From: Cepaea nemoralis
Taxonomy: Eukaryota; Mollusca; Gastropoda; Stylommatophora; Helicidae
NCBI GenBank assembly: GCA_014155875.1
Contig: JACEFZ010014548.1
Coordinates: forward strand, 62,001-126,000
Direction of reading: 5' to 3'
Length of the DNA stretch: 64,000 nt
The translations under genes were made by a program, and so were the position numbers. Under the pieces are notes generated by a model that worked only from the letters and a program-made list of their open reading frames with translations, was not told the DNA's origin and did not search any database. Shown here one piece after another: positions 11,546 to 23,219 of the stretch. The first letter of the stretch is position 1. Each line of letters opens with the position of its first letter.

Positions 11546-12496
11546 TTTCCCCCTCTGGGCTATTTTGCGGGTTAGTTTCCACGTTGGTTTCTTCCATTAC
11601 CACTGTTTTTGACCTACTGGGTCATTACACTCGTGTCTCGGCTGTATCATTAGTTGCTATTGGCAAATGCAAAAATCAGTGCTCGAGGCGCTCCGTGGGG
11701 GACATTGCCGGTACTAAAGACACTACTTTCTGTATGCAGGCTTGATGAATCAGCCATGTGCACGTGTTGATTGGTGTCGCAGCCAGCAGAGCACACACTC
11801 CAGTTATATGTGATTAGCACCATATATCTCTTTATTATACTAATATTGTTATGTTAAATGTATGCCTACTTGGAGAAACACAACGAAAATGTGAAAGATT
11901 TATTTTAAAAAAGCCATCTTACCATTAGAGACTTGTAACATTGTGAACTGGTTGGTGTTCACTGAGACCGGTACTTCTATTCGACGAATGTTGGCCGTCT
12001 TATACACACTATTTGCTGACGTAGCATGACTCAGCAGAATATTATGCACTGTATGGTCATGTGACCGGATGCGGCTCCATCTTTGACCGGTTGAGTCGTT
12101 AGTCACCGTGTTTCGGATGTGTCCCATAAGACACGTGATCGGCTTTAGCGCCATCCTTGATTGGTTTTAGCCACGTGGTTGTACTAGTAGCACCATACGG
12201 ACATCCACATCAGCGTAATATGAACCGCTTGACCTAGGAAACTGACTGAAACCGGTTTTACGTGTGGCTCAAAAACTAGTATGTAAACCCGAGGCTGGTA
12301 ACACTCAAGCATTGTTATCAGAAGATGACTACAGACCTCAAGACTGTGCCTGCTAACTGGGTCTACATGACTCGTAGTGGTGAAGACTATTAGTGTCTGA
12401 ACGGACGTTCACTCCGCCGACATACCCCCGCACGAATGGTGGGGCTGACTGTGATGGCCTGTAAACGCAATGCATTAAAGCTTGACTACAATATGT
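11546..12496. other. Unique flank right of the palindrome
   Basis: On the minus strand 11603-11546 holds the likely N-terminus of the two-TM protein (MVMEETNVETNPQNSPEGER), one frame away from the helix region. An 84-codon minus-strand frame at 12154-11900 has ordinary amino-acid composition but no family I recognise. The rest (12180-12496) shows no gene. Confidence 0.4.
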
Positions 12497-13549
12497 AAAA
12501 GAAAATGAGAGACAGAGCGATCGAGACAGGGAGTGAAAGAGAGCGAGAGAGAAAGAGACAGAGAGTGAGAGCGAGAGAAAGATAGAGATAGAGAGAGATA
12601 GTAGAGAGAGAAAAGGGGAGAGAGATAGAGAGAAGAAGAGAAAGAGAGAAAAATGGGGAGAGAGCAGGAGAGAGAGAAAGCGAGAAAGCGAGAAAGAGAG
12701 AGAAAGAGAGGGAGAGAGTAAGGGAGAGAGAGACAGACTGAGAGTGAAAGAGAGAGCGAGAGAGAAAGAGACAGAGAGACAGAGAGGGAGAGAAAAAAAG
12801 AGAGAAAGATAGAGATAGTGAGAGAGAGACAGAGAGAGAAAGAGAGAGAGCGAGCGAGAAAGAGTCAGAGAGACAGAGAGTGAGAGAAAAGATAGAGATG
12901 GATAGAGAAACAGAGAGAGAGGGACAGAGAGTGGCGAGAGAGGGGCATAGAGAAGGAGAGAGAGAGAGAGAGCTAGAGCTAGGGAGAGCGAGAGTCGGAG
13001 AGAGACAGAGTGAGAGCGGCGAGAGCGCGAGAGAGAGAGACAGAAAGAGAGACAGAGAGAGGGAGGGTGAGAAAAGAGTGAGAGAGAGACAGAGCGGATG
13101 AGGTAGAGAGAGTGAGAGAGAGAGAGAGAAAGATAGCGATAGTGAGAGAGAGACAGAGAAAGAGAGGGAGAGGGAGAGGGTGGGAGAGCGGTAGAGAGAG
13201 AGAGATAGAGCTAGGGAGAGCGAGAGTGAGAGAGAGACAGAGAGTGATAGAGCGGGATAGAGAGAGAGAGAAGTCGTTAAAGAGCGAGAGAGACATAGAG
13301 AGAGATAATTCTGGAGAGAAAGATAGAGATAGTGAGCGAGAGAGAGAGAGAGTGAAAGAGAGAGAGAGCGAGAGAGAAAGAGCCAGAGAGACAGAGTGAG
13401 AGAGAGAAACAGAGAGTGAGAGAAAGGATAGAGATAGATAGAGAGAGCCAGAGAGACAGAGAATGAGAGAAAAGATAGTGAGAGAGACAGCGACAGAGAA
13501 CCAGAGAGGGCGAGAAAAAGAGAGACAGATAGAGATAGTGTGTGTTTGT

Positions 13550-13612
<63 letters not shown>
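12497..13612. repeat. 1.1-kb GA-rich simple-sequence tract
   Basis: Almost pure purine on the plus strand: GAGAGA interspersed with GACAGA, GATAGA, GCGAGA and GGGAGA variants. It ends with a purer (GA)n block near 13550-13600. The Arg/Glu-rich and Ser/Leu-rich frames here come from the composition. Confidence 0.97.
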
Positions 13613-14340
13613 TAGAGTATGATAGTAATGCCTTGTTTCAGTAGTACCCGTATTAATACTTCTATTCAGGTTAAGGCTTCTGCAGAGTTACCATATAGAT
13701 ACATATATTTCTGACGTGACTGTATATTCATTTACAAGCCTTACATGCTAAATCTCACTACCTGGCGTGATTATACTGGCTAGCGTGTCCGGTGTATTAT
13801 CTTCACAGCTTATCAGCCGTTGATCTCTGGCCATTGTCGTATATCTCGCGGGCCGTGGTGGGATCAGCGCGTAACCTTTACCTGTGCGCTCAGGGGGACA
13901 TTATTAAGGAAAGACGAAAAGGGGAAACAATTCTTTATTAAGGGGAAATAATAAGGGTTATTATCGTAGATTTTATTTTTTCAAAGATATTTTAATACGA
14001 CGTTGATTATATAATATGAGAGTAATAGTTTTATATTCACATTACTACTCTCCACTATACATACAAGAAATTTAGCCGTTTATTATGTTTTTTAGGCTTA
14101 ATTTTTTAATAATATTGTATGCCTATCTAGTATATTTTTAAACCAGATTTTCACCAATCGCTTAATGTTGATACATGGGTACCCACGATGGACACATGCC
14201 GAATTAGCTATCAGCGTGCAAAAGTTTATTGACGCGGCCATTACTTGGCCTACTCGTGGTAACTCGAGTGATGGAATAAATCATTTTTCCACTTATGTCA
14301 TATTGATGTTGGTCTCCTCATTGAAGGGTTCGATATCTGC
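13613..14340. other. AT-rich unique sequence
   Basis: No gene is seen. AT-rich blocks at 13950-14150. A short GC-rich patch near 13845-13910 (CGGGCCGTGGTGGGATCAGC) stands out in composition but has no identified role. Confidence 0.5.
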
Positions 14341-14440
14341 ATGACTGAGGCACGATTACACCACACACCGCACCACACACACACTGGGACTCGAACTCAG
14401 GTGCCCGGCGACTAGTTGGTGTACCTATCTATATAAGTAT
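14341..14440 (-). mobile_element. tRNA-derived SINE fragment
   Basis: On the minus strand GAGTTCGAGTCCC at 14398-14386 fits the RNA polymerase III box B consensus (GGTTCGANTCC) with flanking T-arm-like bases. No good box A is seen, so this is probably a decayed or truncated SINE head. A CA-rich run follows it. Confidence 0.45.
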
Positions 14441-14664
14441 TCCACATGCCCGGGGCTTGCCTCGCTGTCCGCCTCGTCCGCCCGCCCCGGGACCGGATGT
14501 GACAACAGGAAGTAGTCAGCAGGACAACCGCCAAAAATTCAAAAATGTGGTCCGAAAAGGATCCATTTTCAATCTGGAGCTATACCCTTCGTATAGTAAA
14601 AAATGACGCCATCGATGACGTATTGCTCCAGATTTTCGAAGTAGTTTGCGTCTCTCTTACTACT

Positions 14665-14955
14665 CACAACATCCTCCAGAAAACCACACTAAGGCGCACG
14701 TGGAGGGCCGGACACAACATCCTCCAGACAACCACACTAAAGGCGCACGTGGAGGGCAGGACACAACATGCTCCAGAAAACCACACTAAAGGCACACATG
14801 GAGGGCAGGACACAACATCCTCCAGAGAACTATACTAAAGGCACACGTGGAGGGCACGACACAAGATTCTCCAGAGAACCACACTAAAGGCGCACGTGGA
14901 TGGCAGGACACTACATCCTCCAGAGAACCACACTAAAGGCGCACGTGGAGAGCAG
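14665..14955. repeat. 49-bp minisatellite, six copies
   Basis: Six copies of a unit beginning ACAACATCCTCCAGAAAACC and ending GCGCACGTGGAGGGCAGGAC. They differ by single bases. Confidence 0.93.
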
Positions 14956-15079
14956 GTGGGAGAACAGTAGTATTGTGATAACATCAGCAGACAGGAACAT
15001 CTCTATAAGCCCAGTGTTCGGAGATCCATTGCAAGCTGCAAATGTGAAGTCAACTGGTCTGGTGTAATCTGTTGCAAAA

Positions 15080-15502
15080 TATTTCAGTGTTCTGCCGTTA
15101 TTCTGATGTGATGGCAGCCAATCATGGAATGTTAATGAACAAATTAGGAAAAGCTTGGAAGCAATGGAGATGTGGTCCCTGAGGCGAATGTTGCGATTAC
15201 CTAACAATAGTAGGCATTAACTAACAACGATTGCCTGGCAGAGGCTGATGAAACATTACATACAACTATAAGACAAAGATAAACAACATTCTTTGGACAT
15301 GTCACAACAAGAGGGGCATTGGAGAATATCGTGACAACTGGAAAGATCAGTGGGAAAAGAGTCACCCCAAGAAATGATGTAGAATGGACTAAAACGGTGG
15401 CATGAAAGAATATCAGCAGAGTTAATTCACAGTACCAACGACCGAGATCTGTTGAGAAACATTAACTCCTACGCCAACTGGCAAGGCACACGCTATTGAT
15501 GT
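15080..15502 (+). pseudogene. Decayed non-LTR retrotransposon, C-terminal end of ORF2
   Basis: Reading across frames gives the usual tail of a LINE reverse transcriptase protein: SWNVNEQIRKSLEAMEMWSL then RRMLRL (15130-15200), FFGHVTTRGALENIVTTGKI (15290-15350) and LKRWHERISAELIHSTNDRD near the end (15390-15450), stopping at 15500. At least two frame changes (about 15205-15285 and 15388) and a stop separate these pieces. The family is the EN-RT type without RNase H, like the antisense fragment at 24390-25440. It is a dead fragment truncated at its 5' side by the 49-bp minisatellite. Confidence 0.8.
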
Positions 15503-15811
15503 TGTCATTGTCGAATTATGTGTTTGATGAATGCAAGCATATCCTCATGGAACTTCAGTCTTCTGCTGCTGCCGGTCTAACATTCATCTGCACTGACATT
15601 GTAATTATAACATTATCTTCCACACTAACGCATCAACTAACACACGGATGTTGACAGTAACACATCAACACACACACGTGTGTTGGCACTAACGCATCAA
15701 CTAACACACGTGTGTTGACAATTGTATTATCTCATATATACATACGTGCTTCCGCGACATGTTTTATGACATGAAAATAACCAGTTCTTGTGCGATGTGT
15801 CTTCTGTATAG
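15503..15811. other. Sequence upstream of the TSP1 exon
   Basis: Contains an imperfect direct repeat with ACTAACACACGTGTGTTGAC at 15627-15720. The last bases before the exon (TGTCTTCTGTATAG) make a plausible splice acceptor. Nothing else is recognised. Confidence 0.5.
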
Positions 15812-15943
15812 AAAATGGTTCATGGTGTGAGTGGAGTGACTGGAGTACTTGTTCTTCAACTTGCGCAGAGGAGCACTCCGTACAGGAAAGACAGAGGGTG
15901 TGTTCTTGTCCCGCTGCTTCAAATGGGGGACTGGACTGTCAGG
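15812..15943 (+). CDS. Thrombospondin type 1 repeat exon (first part)
   Basis: A 132-bp exon with an acceptor (CTGTATAG) and donor (GTGAGTT) and phase 1 at both ends. It encodes most of a TSP1 domain: the tryptophan ladder and cysteines in WCEWSDWSTCSSTC, the basic stretch VQERQRVC, and the GG-C motif NGGLDCQ. TSP1 domains are about 50-60 residues, extracellular, and bind glycans or protein partners. This exon lacks the two last cysteines; they are supplied by the exon at 25836. The exon leaves one base (G) that combines with GT of the next exon to give Gly. Phase 1-1 TSP1 exons are typical of secreted or membrane proteins with many such modules. No other exon of the gene was found upstream, so the protein's identity is open. 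Confidence 0.85.
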
Positions 15944-16029
15944 GTGAGTTCACTGTGTAACCAGACATTTGTTCAACATTTAGCAGCCATTATATGTGGT
16001 CAGCTTCACCACCAGTCCAACGGATGACA

Positions 16030-17013
16030 CACTTAATGATGATGTGCAGCAAAGTGTACCGCGGTGCCAACATTTGTATCCCCATGTTGCCCACTCTCTG
16101 TTTCAGCTATAAGCACTGTTTGTTGTGAGCGTTTGCCTACCTAGGGTCACTGCATGCGTATTTCTGTCTGCTGGTGATATCCCATTACAGCTTGTGTTCG
16201 TAGATTATAGCACTTCAACAGAATGATAACTTTTTATGATGAGACACATACTTTGTATTTCTATTCTTTTAAGTACCAATAGAACAAATGTTTGTAACTA
16301 GTCTATGATCTCAGTGTGCTGAACAAAGGAGCGATATAATGTTATGATCCACATTGATGAAAGTGCTAGTTTGTCAAAGGGCATCTTTGCTTCCCAGTGG
16401 CACTACAACTACCTGGACAGTATACACACGACTGATGACTTGTGTCACCTGGTCACCCATTGCTGTAGGGGTGTCCAGTATTGGCATTTCATATTTCCTA
16501 GATACCATGACATAGATGACCACCTCACCTCCTCGATGCCCATTTCCTATCCCAGAGAAATCGCTAGTGCGCATTTTACCGAGACTGCATTTGAAACAGA
16601 ACCAAAAGTGTCCCTCAAGAATTGGGAATGGAACATGGACTATGATGCCAGCAATTCAGTGCCCATTCCGCTGTGCCACAATGAATACATGTAAGGAAGC
16701 TTCTTTATGTAGTCCACTATCAGTTGCTATGGAGACAATAATAACAGGCGGCTGACGCGCCATTGCACTGACACCTTTATATATGTCAACTGCCTCAAAG
16801 CTAGATGATCATTTGTCTTGACGCCGGCTAACTTCTGGTAGCAAGCTGTGGTAATGGCTTTATACTCCTCTTCGGGGGTGGGGGGGGGGGGGGGGGTGGG
16901 AGAAGATTGATAATTGTGATTCTGCTGGCTGTAAAGGATGTTACTTTCGTGTGCACTTATTTTTGTCTCCTACTTGTATACAGTATAGAGCTATCGAGGA
17001 ATATTGGTTAGTG
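16030..17013. other. Intronic unique sequence with poly-G run
   Basis: A plus-strand frame at 16344-16694 (116 codons) and its antisense have no family I recognise and no splice context. It is left as unexplained. A G run interrupted by two T (about 16876-16899) lies near the end; the minisatellite starts shortly after. Confidence 0.4.
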
Positions 17014-19041
17014 GGTATCTTCTATGGACTACCTGGACCTTACAACAGCTGAGTTGTGTGCAGGCCTAACACTCCAGGATGAAGGTATCTTCTATGGACT
17101 ACCTGGATCTTACAATTGAGTTGTGTGCAGGCCTAACACTCCAGGAAGAAGGTATCTTCTATGGACTACCTGGACCTTACAACAGCTGAGTTGTGTGCAG
17201 GCCTAACACTCCAGGAAGAAGGTATCTTCTATGGACTACCTGGACCTTACAACAGCTGAGTTGTGTGCAGGCCTAACACTCCAGGATGAAGGTATCTTCT
17301 ATGGACTACCTGGACCTTACAACAGCTGAGTTGTGTGCAGGCCTAACACTCCAGGATGAAGGTATCTTCTATGGACTACCTGGATCTTACAATTGAGTTG
17401 TGTGCAGGCCTAACACTCCAGGAAGAAGGTATCTTCTATGGACTACCTGGACCTTACAACAGCTGAGTTGTGTGCAGGCCTAACACTCCAGGAAGAAGGT
17501 ATCTTTCTATGGACTACCTGGACCTTACAACAGCTGAGTTGTGTGCAGGCCTAACACTCCAGGAAGAAGGTATCTTCTATGGACTACCTGGACCTTACAG
17601 CTGAGTTGTGTGCAGGTCTAACACTCCAGGAAGAAGGTATCTTCTATGGACTACCTGGACCTTACAGGTTGAGTTGTGTGCAGACCTAACACTCCAGGAT
17701 GAAGGTATCTTCTATGGACTACCTGGACCTTACAACAGCTGAGTTGTGTGCAGGCCTAACACTCTAGGATGAAGGTATCTTCTATGGACTACCTGGACCT
17801 TACAACAGCTGAGTTGTGTGCAGGCCTAACACTCCAGGATGAAGGTATCTTCTATGGACTACCTGGATCTTACAATTGAGTTGTGTGCAGGCCTAACACT
17901 CCAGGAAGAAGGTATCTTCTATGGACTACCTGGACCTTACAACAGCTGAGTTGTGTGCAGGCCTAACACTCCAGGAAGAAGGTATCTTCTATGGACTACC
18001 TGGACCTTACAACAGCTGAGTTGTGTGCAGGCCTAACACTCCAGGAAGAAGGTATCTTCTATGGACTACCTGGACCTTACAGCTGAGTTGTGTGCAGGTC
18101 TAACACTCCAGGAAGAAGGTATCTTCTATGGACTACCTGGACCTTACAGTTGAGTTGTGTGCAGACCTAACACTCCAGGAAGAAGGTATCTTCTATGGAC
18201 TACCTGGACCTTACAACAGTAGAGTTGTGTGCAGGTCTAACACTCCAGGAGGAAGGTGTCTTCTATGGACTGCCTGGACCTTACAGTTGAGTTGTGTGCA
18301 GGTCTAACACTCCAGGAAGAAGGCATCTTCTATGGACTACCTGGACCTTACAACAGTAGAGTTGTGTGCAGGTCTAACACTCCAGGATGAAGGTATCTTC
18401 TATGGACTACCTGGACCTTACAGCTGAGTTGTGTGCAGACCTAACACTCTAGGATGAAGGTATCTTCTATGGACTACCTGGACCTTACAACAGTAGAGTT
18501 GTGTGCAGGTCTAACACTCCAGGATGAAGGTATCTTCTATGGACTACCTGGACCTTACAGCTGAGTTGTGTGCAGACCTAACACTCTAGGATGAAGGTAT
18601 CTTCTATGGACTACCTGGACCTTACAACAGTAGAGTTGTGTGCAGGTCTAACACTCCAGGATGAAGGTATCTTCTATGGACTACCTGGACCTTACAACAG
18701 TAGAGTTGTATGCAGACCTAACACTCCAGGATGAAGGTATCTTCTATGGACTACCTGGACCTTACAACAGTAGAGTTGTGTGCAGACCTAACACTCCAGG
18801 ATGAAGGTATCTTCAATGGACTACCTGGACCTTACAACAGTAGAGTTGTGTGCAGACCTAACACTCCAGGATGAAGGTATCTTCTATGGACTACCTGGAC
18901 CTTACAACAGTAGAGTTGTGTGCAGGTCTAACACTCCAGGAAGAAGGTATCTTCTATGGACTACCTGGACCTTACAGCTGAGTTGTGTGCAGACCTAACA
19001 CTCCAGGATGAACGTATCTTCTATGGACTACCTGGACCTTA
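17014..19041. repeat. 70-bp minisatellite, left part
   Basis: About 30 copies of a unit starting GGTATCTTCTATGGACTACC and ending GCCTAACACTCCAGGATGAA. A shorter form lacks AACAG after CCTTAC. Copies carry GATGAA or GAAGAA ends in clustered patterns, showing local homogenisation. The array continues at 21600 after the LINE insertion. Confidence 0.97.
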
Positions 19042-21599
19042 GTTAGTTAGTTAGTTAGTCGACAGATCATCCTCGTTGCACATCGAACCATTCAGTCCAT
19101 AAGTGCTCGGATCCCCTCCTCAGCAAATCCCGCAGCGTGTAGCGGCTAACGACGCCAGTTCTGTGTTGGTTTATCAATCTTCTTTGGCGTCCTGCGTAGT
19201 GTTCTTGTTTGGCCATCCCTCTTTTAATTTGCTGCTCTCGCAGTCTGGCCATTGTTGTAGATTCACAGTCATCACTTGGTTCTCGCAAAAGTCTTACTTC
19301 TCGTAGAGCATTCAGAATGTCAGCCTGGTCCATGGCGCGTCCGCCCTCCACAGTAGCCTCACCTGCGAGCTTGTCAGCCCGCTCATTTCCTTGTACTCCC
19401 GCATGCCCTGGCACGAAGATGAAACTAATCTTTGCCAGCCGAGACCGCTTCAGAGGCAGCAACCATTCTCTTCGGATCGACCCCTCCTCTATCCTCTTGA
19501 TCATGTTCATTGAGTCGCTAAGGAAACAAGCCCTAGTGAATGTCTGTGTCTCGAGCCATGTTATTGCTTTACTTACTGCCATGACTTCCATGGTCAGGCT
19601 ACTTGTGGTTTCAGTGAAAGCACCAGAGTCCTCCTTCACAATTCTCCCTCCGGCCCGAACTGTAAAGGCCCATGAGCTTCTCACATGTCGGACGACCGAC
19701 CCATCTGTGTAGATGACCGCGTCACCGTCTAGCGAATTCTCGAAAATCAACGCTTGTACTTCAGCCTCAACAGCAGCCGGATTTTCTTGTCTGCATTTTC
19801 TATCTAGTTGGATGCAAACTGAAAAGGATGTGCAGAAGTCTGTTGGCACTTGCACCCACTCCTCGCCAGGTTCTAAGTCCTCAAGTGAACACACCTGTTG
19901 AAGAATGTCTTCGGCTTGACCCATCCACGACCGTCCTCTTTTTAACCTGCTGCCCTTCACCTTCCTAATATCACTATGCAGTGGATGTTGTGTGTTTGCG
20001 TTAACTCTGAGGTAGGCGCGTGCCCTGTAAACTTGTATTCTCTCTTCAATGGTTGGAAAATCAAGAAGGTAGCGCATCGCCCTGCATGCTGTATCTCTTG
20101 TACATCCAAGAATAATGCGCATAGCTTCATTCTGTATCCTTTCCATCCTTTCTATCTGCTTATGGCTGAGAGTCAGGATTGCCATTGCATACTCCAAAAC
20201 AGACATGACCAGCCCCTCGTACAGAAGACATAGATGGCGCTGCTCACAGTTTGCTGCCGCCATCACCCGCATCGCTGCCAAACCCCGCTTGGCCTTTGTT
20301 ATCACCTGGTCTATGTGCACATTATAAGCAAGGCTTCGATCAAACCGTATCCCCAGGTAATTCATTGCCTGCGTTCTTTCCACCGTCTCTGAACACAGCA
20401 TTACAGTTGGTGTTGGATTGTTGACAATATGATTATTCAACGAGAACCAAGTCACTGTTGCCTTTGTTGGGTTGACCATTGCCCCAGCTTCATCACACCA
20501 AGTACTTATGCGATTGAGTTCGGTTTGTAGTTCCACAGCAACCTCCTCTCTATCCTTATCCTGACGATACACTAAAACATCATCGGCATATGACAATGTC
20601 CTGCCAGGTCCAGTGATCTGCTCACTGGTGATTCTCACTGTGTAGGCGTTGAACAGTACCGGAGATAATGGTGATCCCTGTGGTAGGCCAGGATATATTG
20701 TTGTTGGTTTCGAAGTCCAACTGCCACATCTAAAAACTACTTTCCGTTGGAAGAGGGCTGCAGCGATCCAACTAAGGAGGAATGGACTTACGTTTAGTTC
20801 AAGAAGCTGAAACATTAAAAAATCCAGTGGTACTCTGTTGTATGCGTCCTCAAGATCAATCGCTGCAGCAACGGTTTCAGTGCCTGAGTGGAAACCTTCA
20901 TAGACATCATGGGCAAAGACTGCTGCATTGGTCCAGGTTTCTCTTTTTGGACGGTACCCACCCAGGGTAGGTGGGAAAACACCTTGCCTCTCTAGTTGGC
21001 TTGATATTTTCCTAGCAATTACCTTCTCCAGCAGCTTGCCTATTGTATTCTGCATGGTTATAATTCGATATCCCTGAATATTTTGTGTGGTCTTTGTCAG
21101 GCTTCGGCAAGGGAATCAGATAGCTGTGTAACCATTCCTCCTTGATGCTAGCACTCCCTATACTGTTGTTGTACATGTCTGCTAGTTTCTCTAGCTCATT
21201 GTCGGTACACCTATTTATGTCGTCGTATCTTATGCCATCAGGACCTGGAGCACTGTTTTTTGATCGTCGAAGCACAGCCTTGATTTCTTTCACTGTCACT
21301 GTGTCTTCATCCGAAGTGTTCTGGGCCTTGCATCTGTCTGAGGTGACCTCCTTGGCCAGATTTCGGCCTCCCATGTCTGTCTGGTTGCTCTGCTCAAGGT
21401 AGCGTTCAAAGAGGGCTTTGCCCTTGTCCTCGTCAGTCCTCTGCCAGTTGAGGTCAGCACCTTGGAAGTCAGAAATGCTCTTATTCTTGACTACACCATT
21501 CATGCTTTTATGTAGTCGCCAGAACAATTTCAGTGACTTGTCTGTGCTTACTCTTTGACATACCTCTGCCCATTTTTCGCTTTTAACCACCTTGACCAG
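19042..21599 (-). mobile_element. 5'-truncated non-LTR retrotransposon with RT and RNase H
   Basis: Minus-strand LINE whose 3' end is at 19042, where it closes with a (CTAA)4-type tail. The insertion is flanked by an 11-bp repeat CCTGGACCTTA (19031-19041 and 21600-21610), consistent with target-primed integration; because it lies in a tandem array the match also follows the array unit. Only the second half of ORF2 is present: no endonuclease domain is seen, so it is 5' truncated at 21599. Confidence 0.95.
19067..21590 (-). pseudogene. LINE ORF2: reverse transcriptase, RNase H
   Basis: Minus-strand frame in two overlapping pieces. 21590-21012 covers the pre-RT region up to LIPLPKPDKDHTK; a one-base shift near 21085 then moves to the long frame 21055-19067. 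RT motifs are visible: AAIDLEDAYNRVP (first catalytic Asp), GLPQGSPLSPVLFN, and LSYADDVLVY at about 20590 with the YADD pair. RNase H follows with VIYTDGSV, the Glu in TMEVMAVSKAI, the Asp in FLSDSMNMI and PGHAGVQGNERADKLA, so all four acidic positions are kept. The C-terminus ends LRDLLRRGSEHLWTEWFDV. The RNase H points to the I/Jockey/R1-like group of LINEs; exact clade not determined. Apart from the frameshift the RT-RNase H part is intact, so the insertion is fairly young. Confidence 0.93.
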
Positions 21600-22172
21600 C
21601 CTGGACCTTACAACAGTAGAGTTGTGTGCAGACCTAACACTCCAGGAAGAAGATATCTTCTATGGACTACCTGGACCTTACAACAGCTGAGTTGTGTGCA
21701 GACCTAACACTCCAGGATGAAGGTATCTTCTATGGACTACCTGGACCTTACAACAGTAGAGTTGTGTGCAGGCCTAACACTCCAGGATGAAGGTATCTTC
21801 TACGGACTACCTGGACCTTACAGCTGAGTTGTGTGCAGACCTAACACTCCAGGATGAAGGTATCTTCTATGGACTACCTGGACCTTACAACAGCTGAGTT
21901 GTGTGCAGACCTAACACTCCAGGAAGAAGATATCTTCTATGGACTACCTGGACCTTACAACAGCTGAGTTGTGTGCAGACCTAACACTCCAGGATGAAGG
22001 TATCTTCTATGGACTACCTGGACCTTACAACAGTAGAATTGTGTGCAGGCCTAACACTCCAGGATGAAGGTATCTTCTATGGACTGCATGGACCTTACAA
22101 CAGCTGAGTTGTGTGCAGGCCTAACACTCCAGGAAGAAGGTATCTTCTATGGACTGCCTGGACCTTACCGTT
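21600..22172. repeat. 70-bp minisatellite, right part
   Basis: Eight to nine more copies of the unit seen at 17014-19041, in the same orientation and register. This shows that the LINE landed inside one array. Confidence 0.96.
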
Positions 22173-22545
22173 GAGTTGTGTGTGCTTGTCTAGATTCAAG
22201 GTTACACATATTTCTAGGACTCAATCAATGCAAATTCACATGCTTAGAAATGTTGCACTTAAGTTGTTCCTAACTGCCCTTATGCTACACTGACGCGTGT
22301 CTAGCATATAACCAACGAAATACTGCTCAGTGGCAACTGTAAGCATGGCAGAAAGGGAATGTAAAGATTATCTAGCAACACACATATATTAAATTGATTT
22401 ATCTGGGTCAAAGCGGTAGGGCATAGCAGTTAGGACTGCGCCCATGTTGTCAACATGAACTTTGGATATCACCAATCTAGCTACACATTAATGCCTGCTT
22501 TCACCGTTTAAAGAACAAATTAAATCTCGCCTTAAATACACGGTG
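22173..22545. other. Intronic unique sequence
   Basis: No gene or repeat recognised. It ends at the left copy of a 25-bp direct repeat. Confidence 0.5.
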
Positions 22546-22570
22546 AGTCAGGTCTTAGTCAGATATGACT
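22546..22570 (+). repeat. 25-bp direct repeat, left copy
   Basis: Starts AGTCAGGTCTTAG and ends CAGATATGACT. It is identical to 25713-25737. The pair brackets the nested LINE block, as a long target-site duplication would. Confidence 0.85.
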
Positions 22571-23219
22571 GAGCTACCGTATAACAGTAGACGGTACGTC
22601 CTGCTTTCTGTTAGCGCCGAATGTTGGGCGGCGCTTACCAAACCCGACACCCCACATTGTGCCAACGGCTTCGGGCGGAAGAGTGCAGTTGGGTTTAAAG
22701 GGGGGGGGGGGGGGGTTACAAGCCGTATCCTGGTGTGCGAGGAAATGCAACCTAAAGACAAAATGCCATGGCAAGGCATACCAGGCCCTAAGCCTTGGTT
22801 GGCGGCTGGTCTATGATCAAAGCTCCGACAGACGGACAGTTAGAGCATTGCTTTGCTGATCCGGCAGCTTCTCTTGTTCCAGATGTAGAGGTGTTACCTT
22901 TCTCTGGAGTGAACTAGGCAGGCCGAGAGAGGGACTATGCTGCATGGGCAACACATGGTCTCTATATTTTAGCCCAGGCTTTGTGCTATGGGGAGGCAAT
23001 AACTCCATCCCTGGTCTTAACCGGTCTCGGAATCAAAGCGAGAGGCAACTGTTACGGGTTATAAGCCCTTGTCAATTAGCGTAGACATGGGGCGTCCACG
23101 GGTTGCCTCTGATGGTGGGAGACACCTACTGGTGTCACTGATCAGCTACCGCCCGCTTCAAGCTGGGCAGCCACCAGCCAACTGGTTGCTGACCCGCCAC
23201 AGCCTGCCTGCTTCAATGG
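22571..23219 (+). other. Probable 5' untranslated part of a LINE
   Basis: GC-richer than the surroundings, with a G run at about 22701-22715. It leads without a break into the endonuclease frame at 23220 and starts right after the 25-bp repeat. Assignment as LINE 5' region is inference from position. Confidence 0.45.

Noticed and set aside
11900..12154. An 84-codon minus-strand frame next to the palindrome
   Set aside because: Composition is plausible, but no family is recognised and it has no partner in the left arm within the window; not enough to call a gene.
12880..13399. Arg/Glu-rich and Ser/Leu-rich frames
   Set aside because: Translations of the GA-rich tract.
15815..16027. A 70-codon frame starting MVHGVSGVTG
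   Set aside because: It is the wrong frame over the TSP1 exon; the correct frame gives the Trp/Cys pattern and ends at a splice donor.
19103..21402. Plus-strand frames opposite the LINE
   Set aside because: Antisense shadows of the RT and RNase H frame.
22555..22859. Several 60-83 codon frames on both strands around the G run
   Set aside because: They overlap each other across a homopolymer and lie in the probable LINE 5' region.
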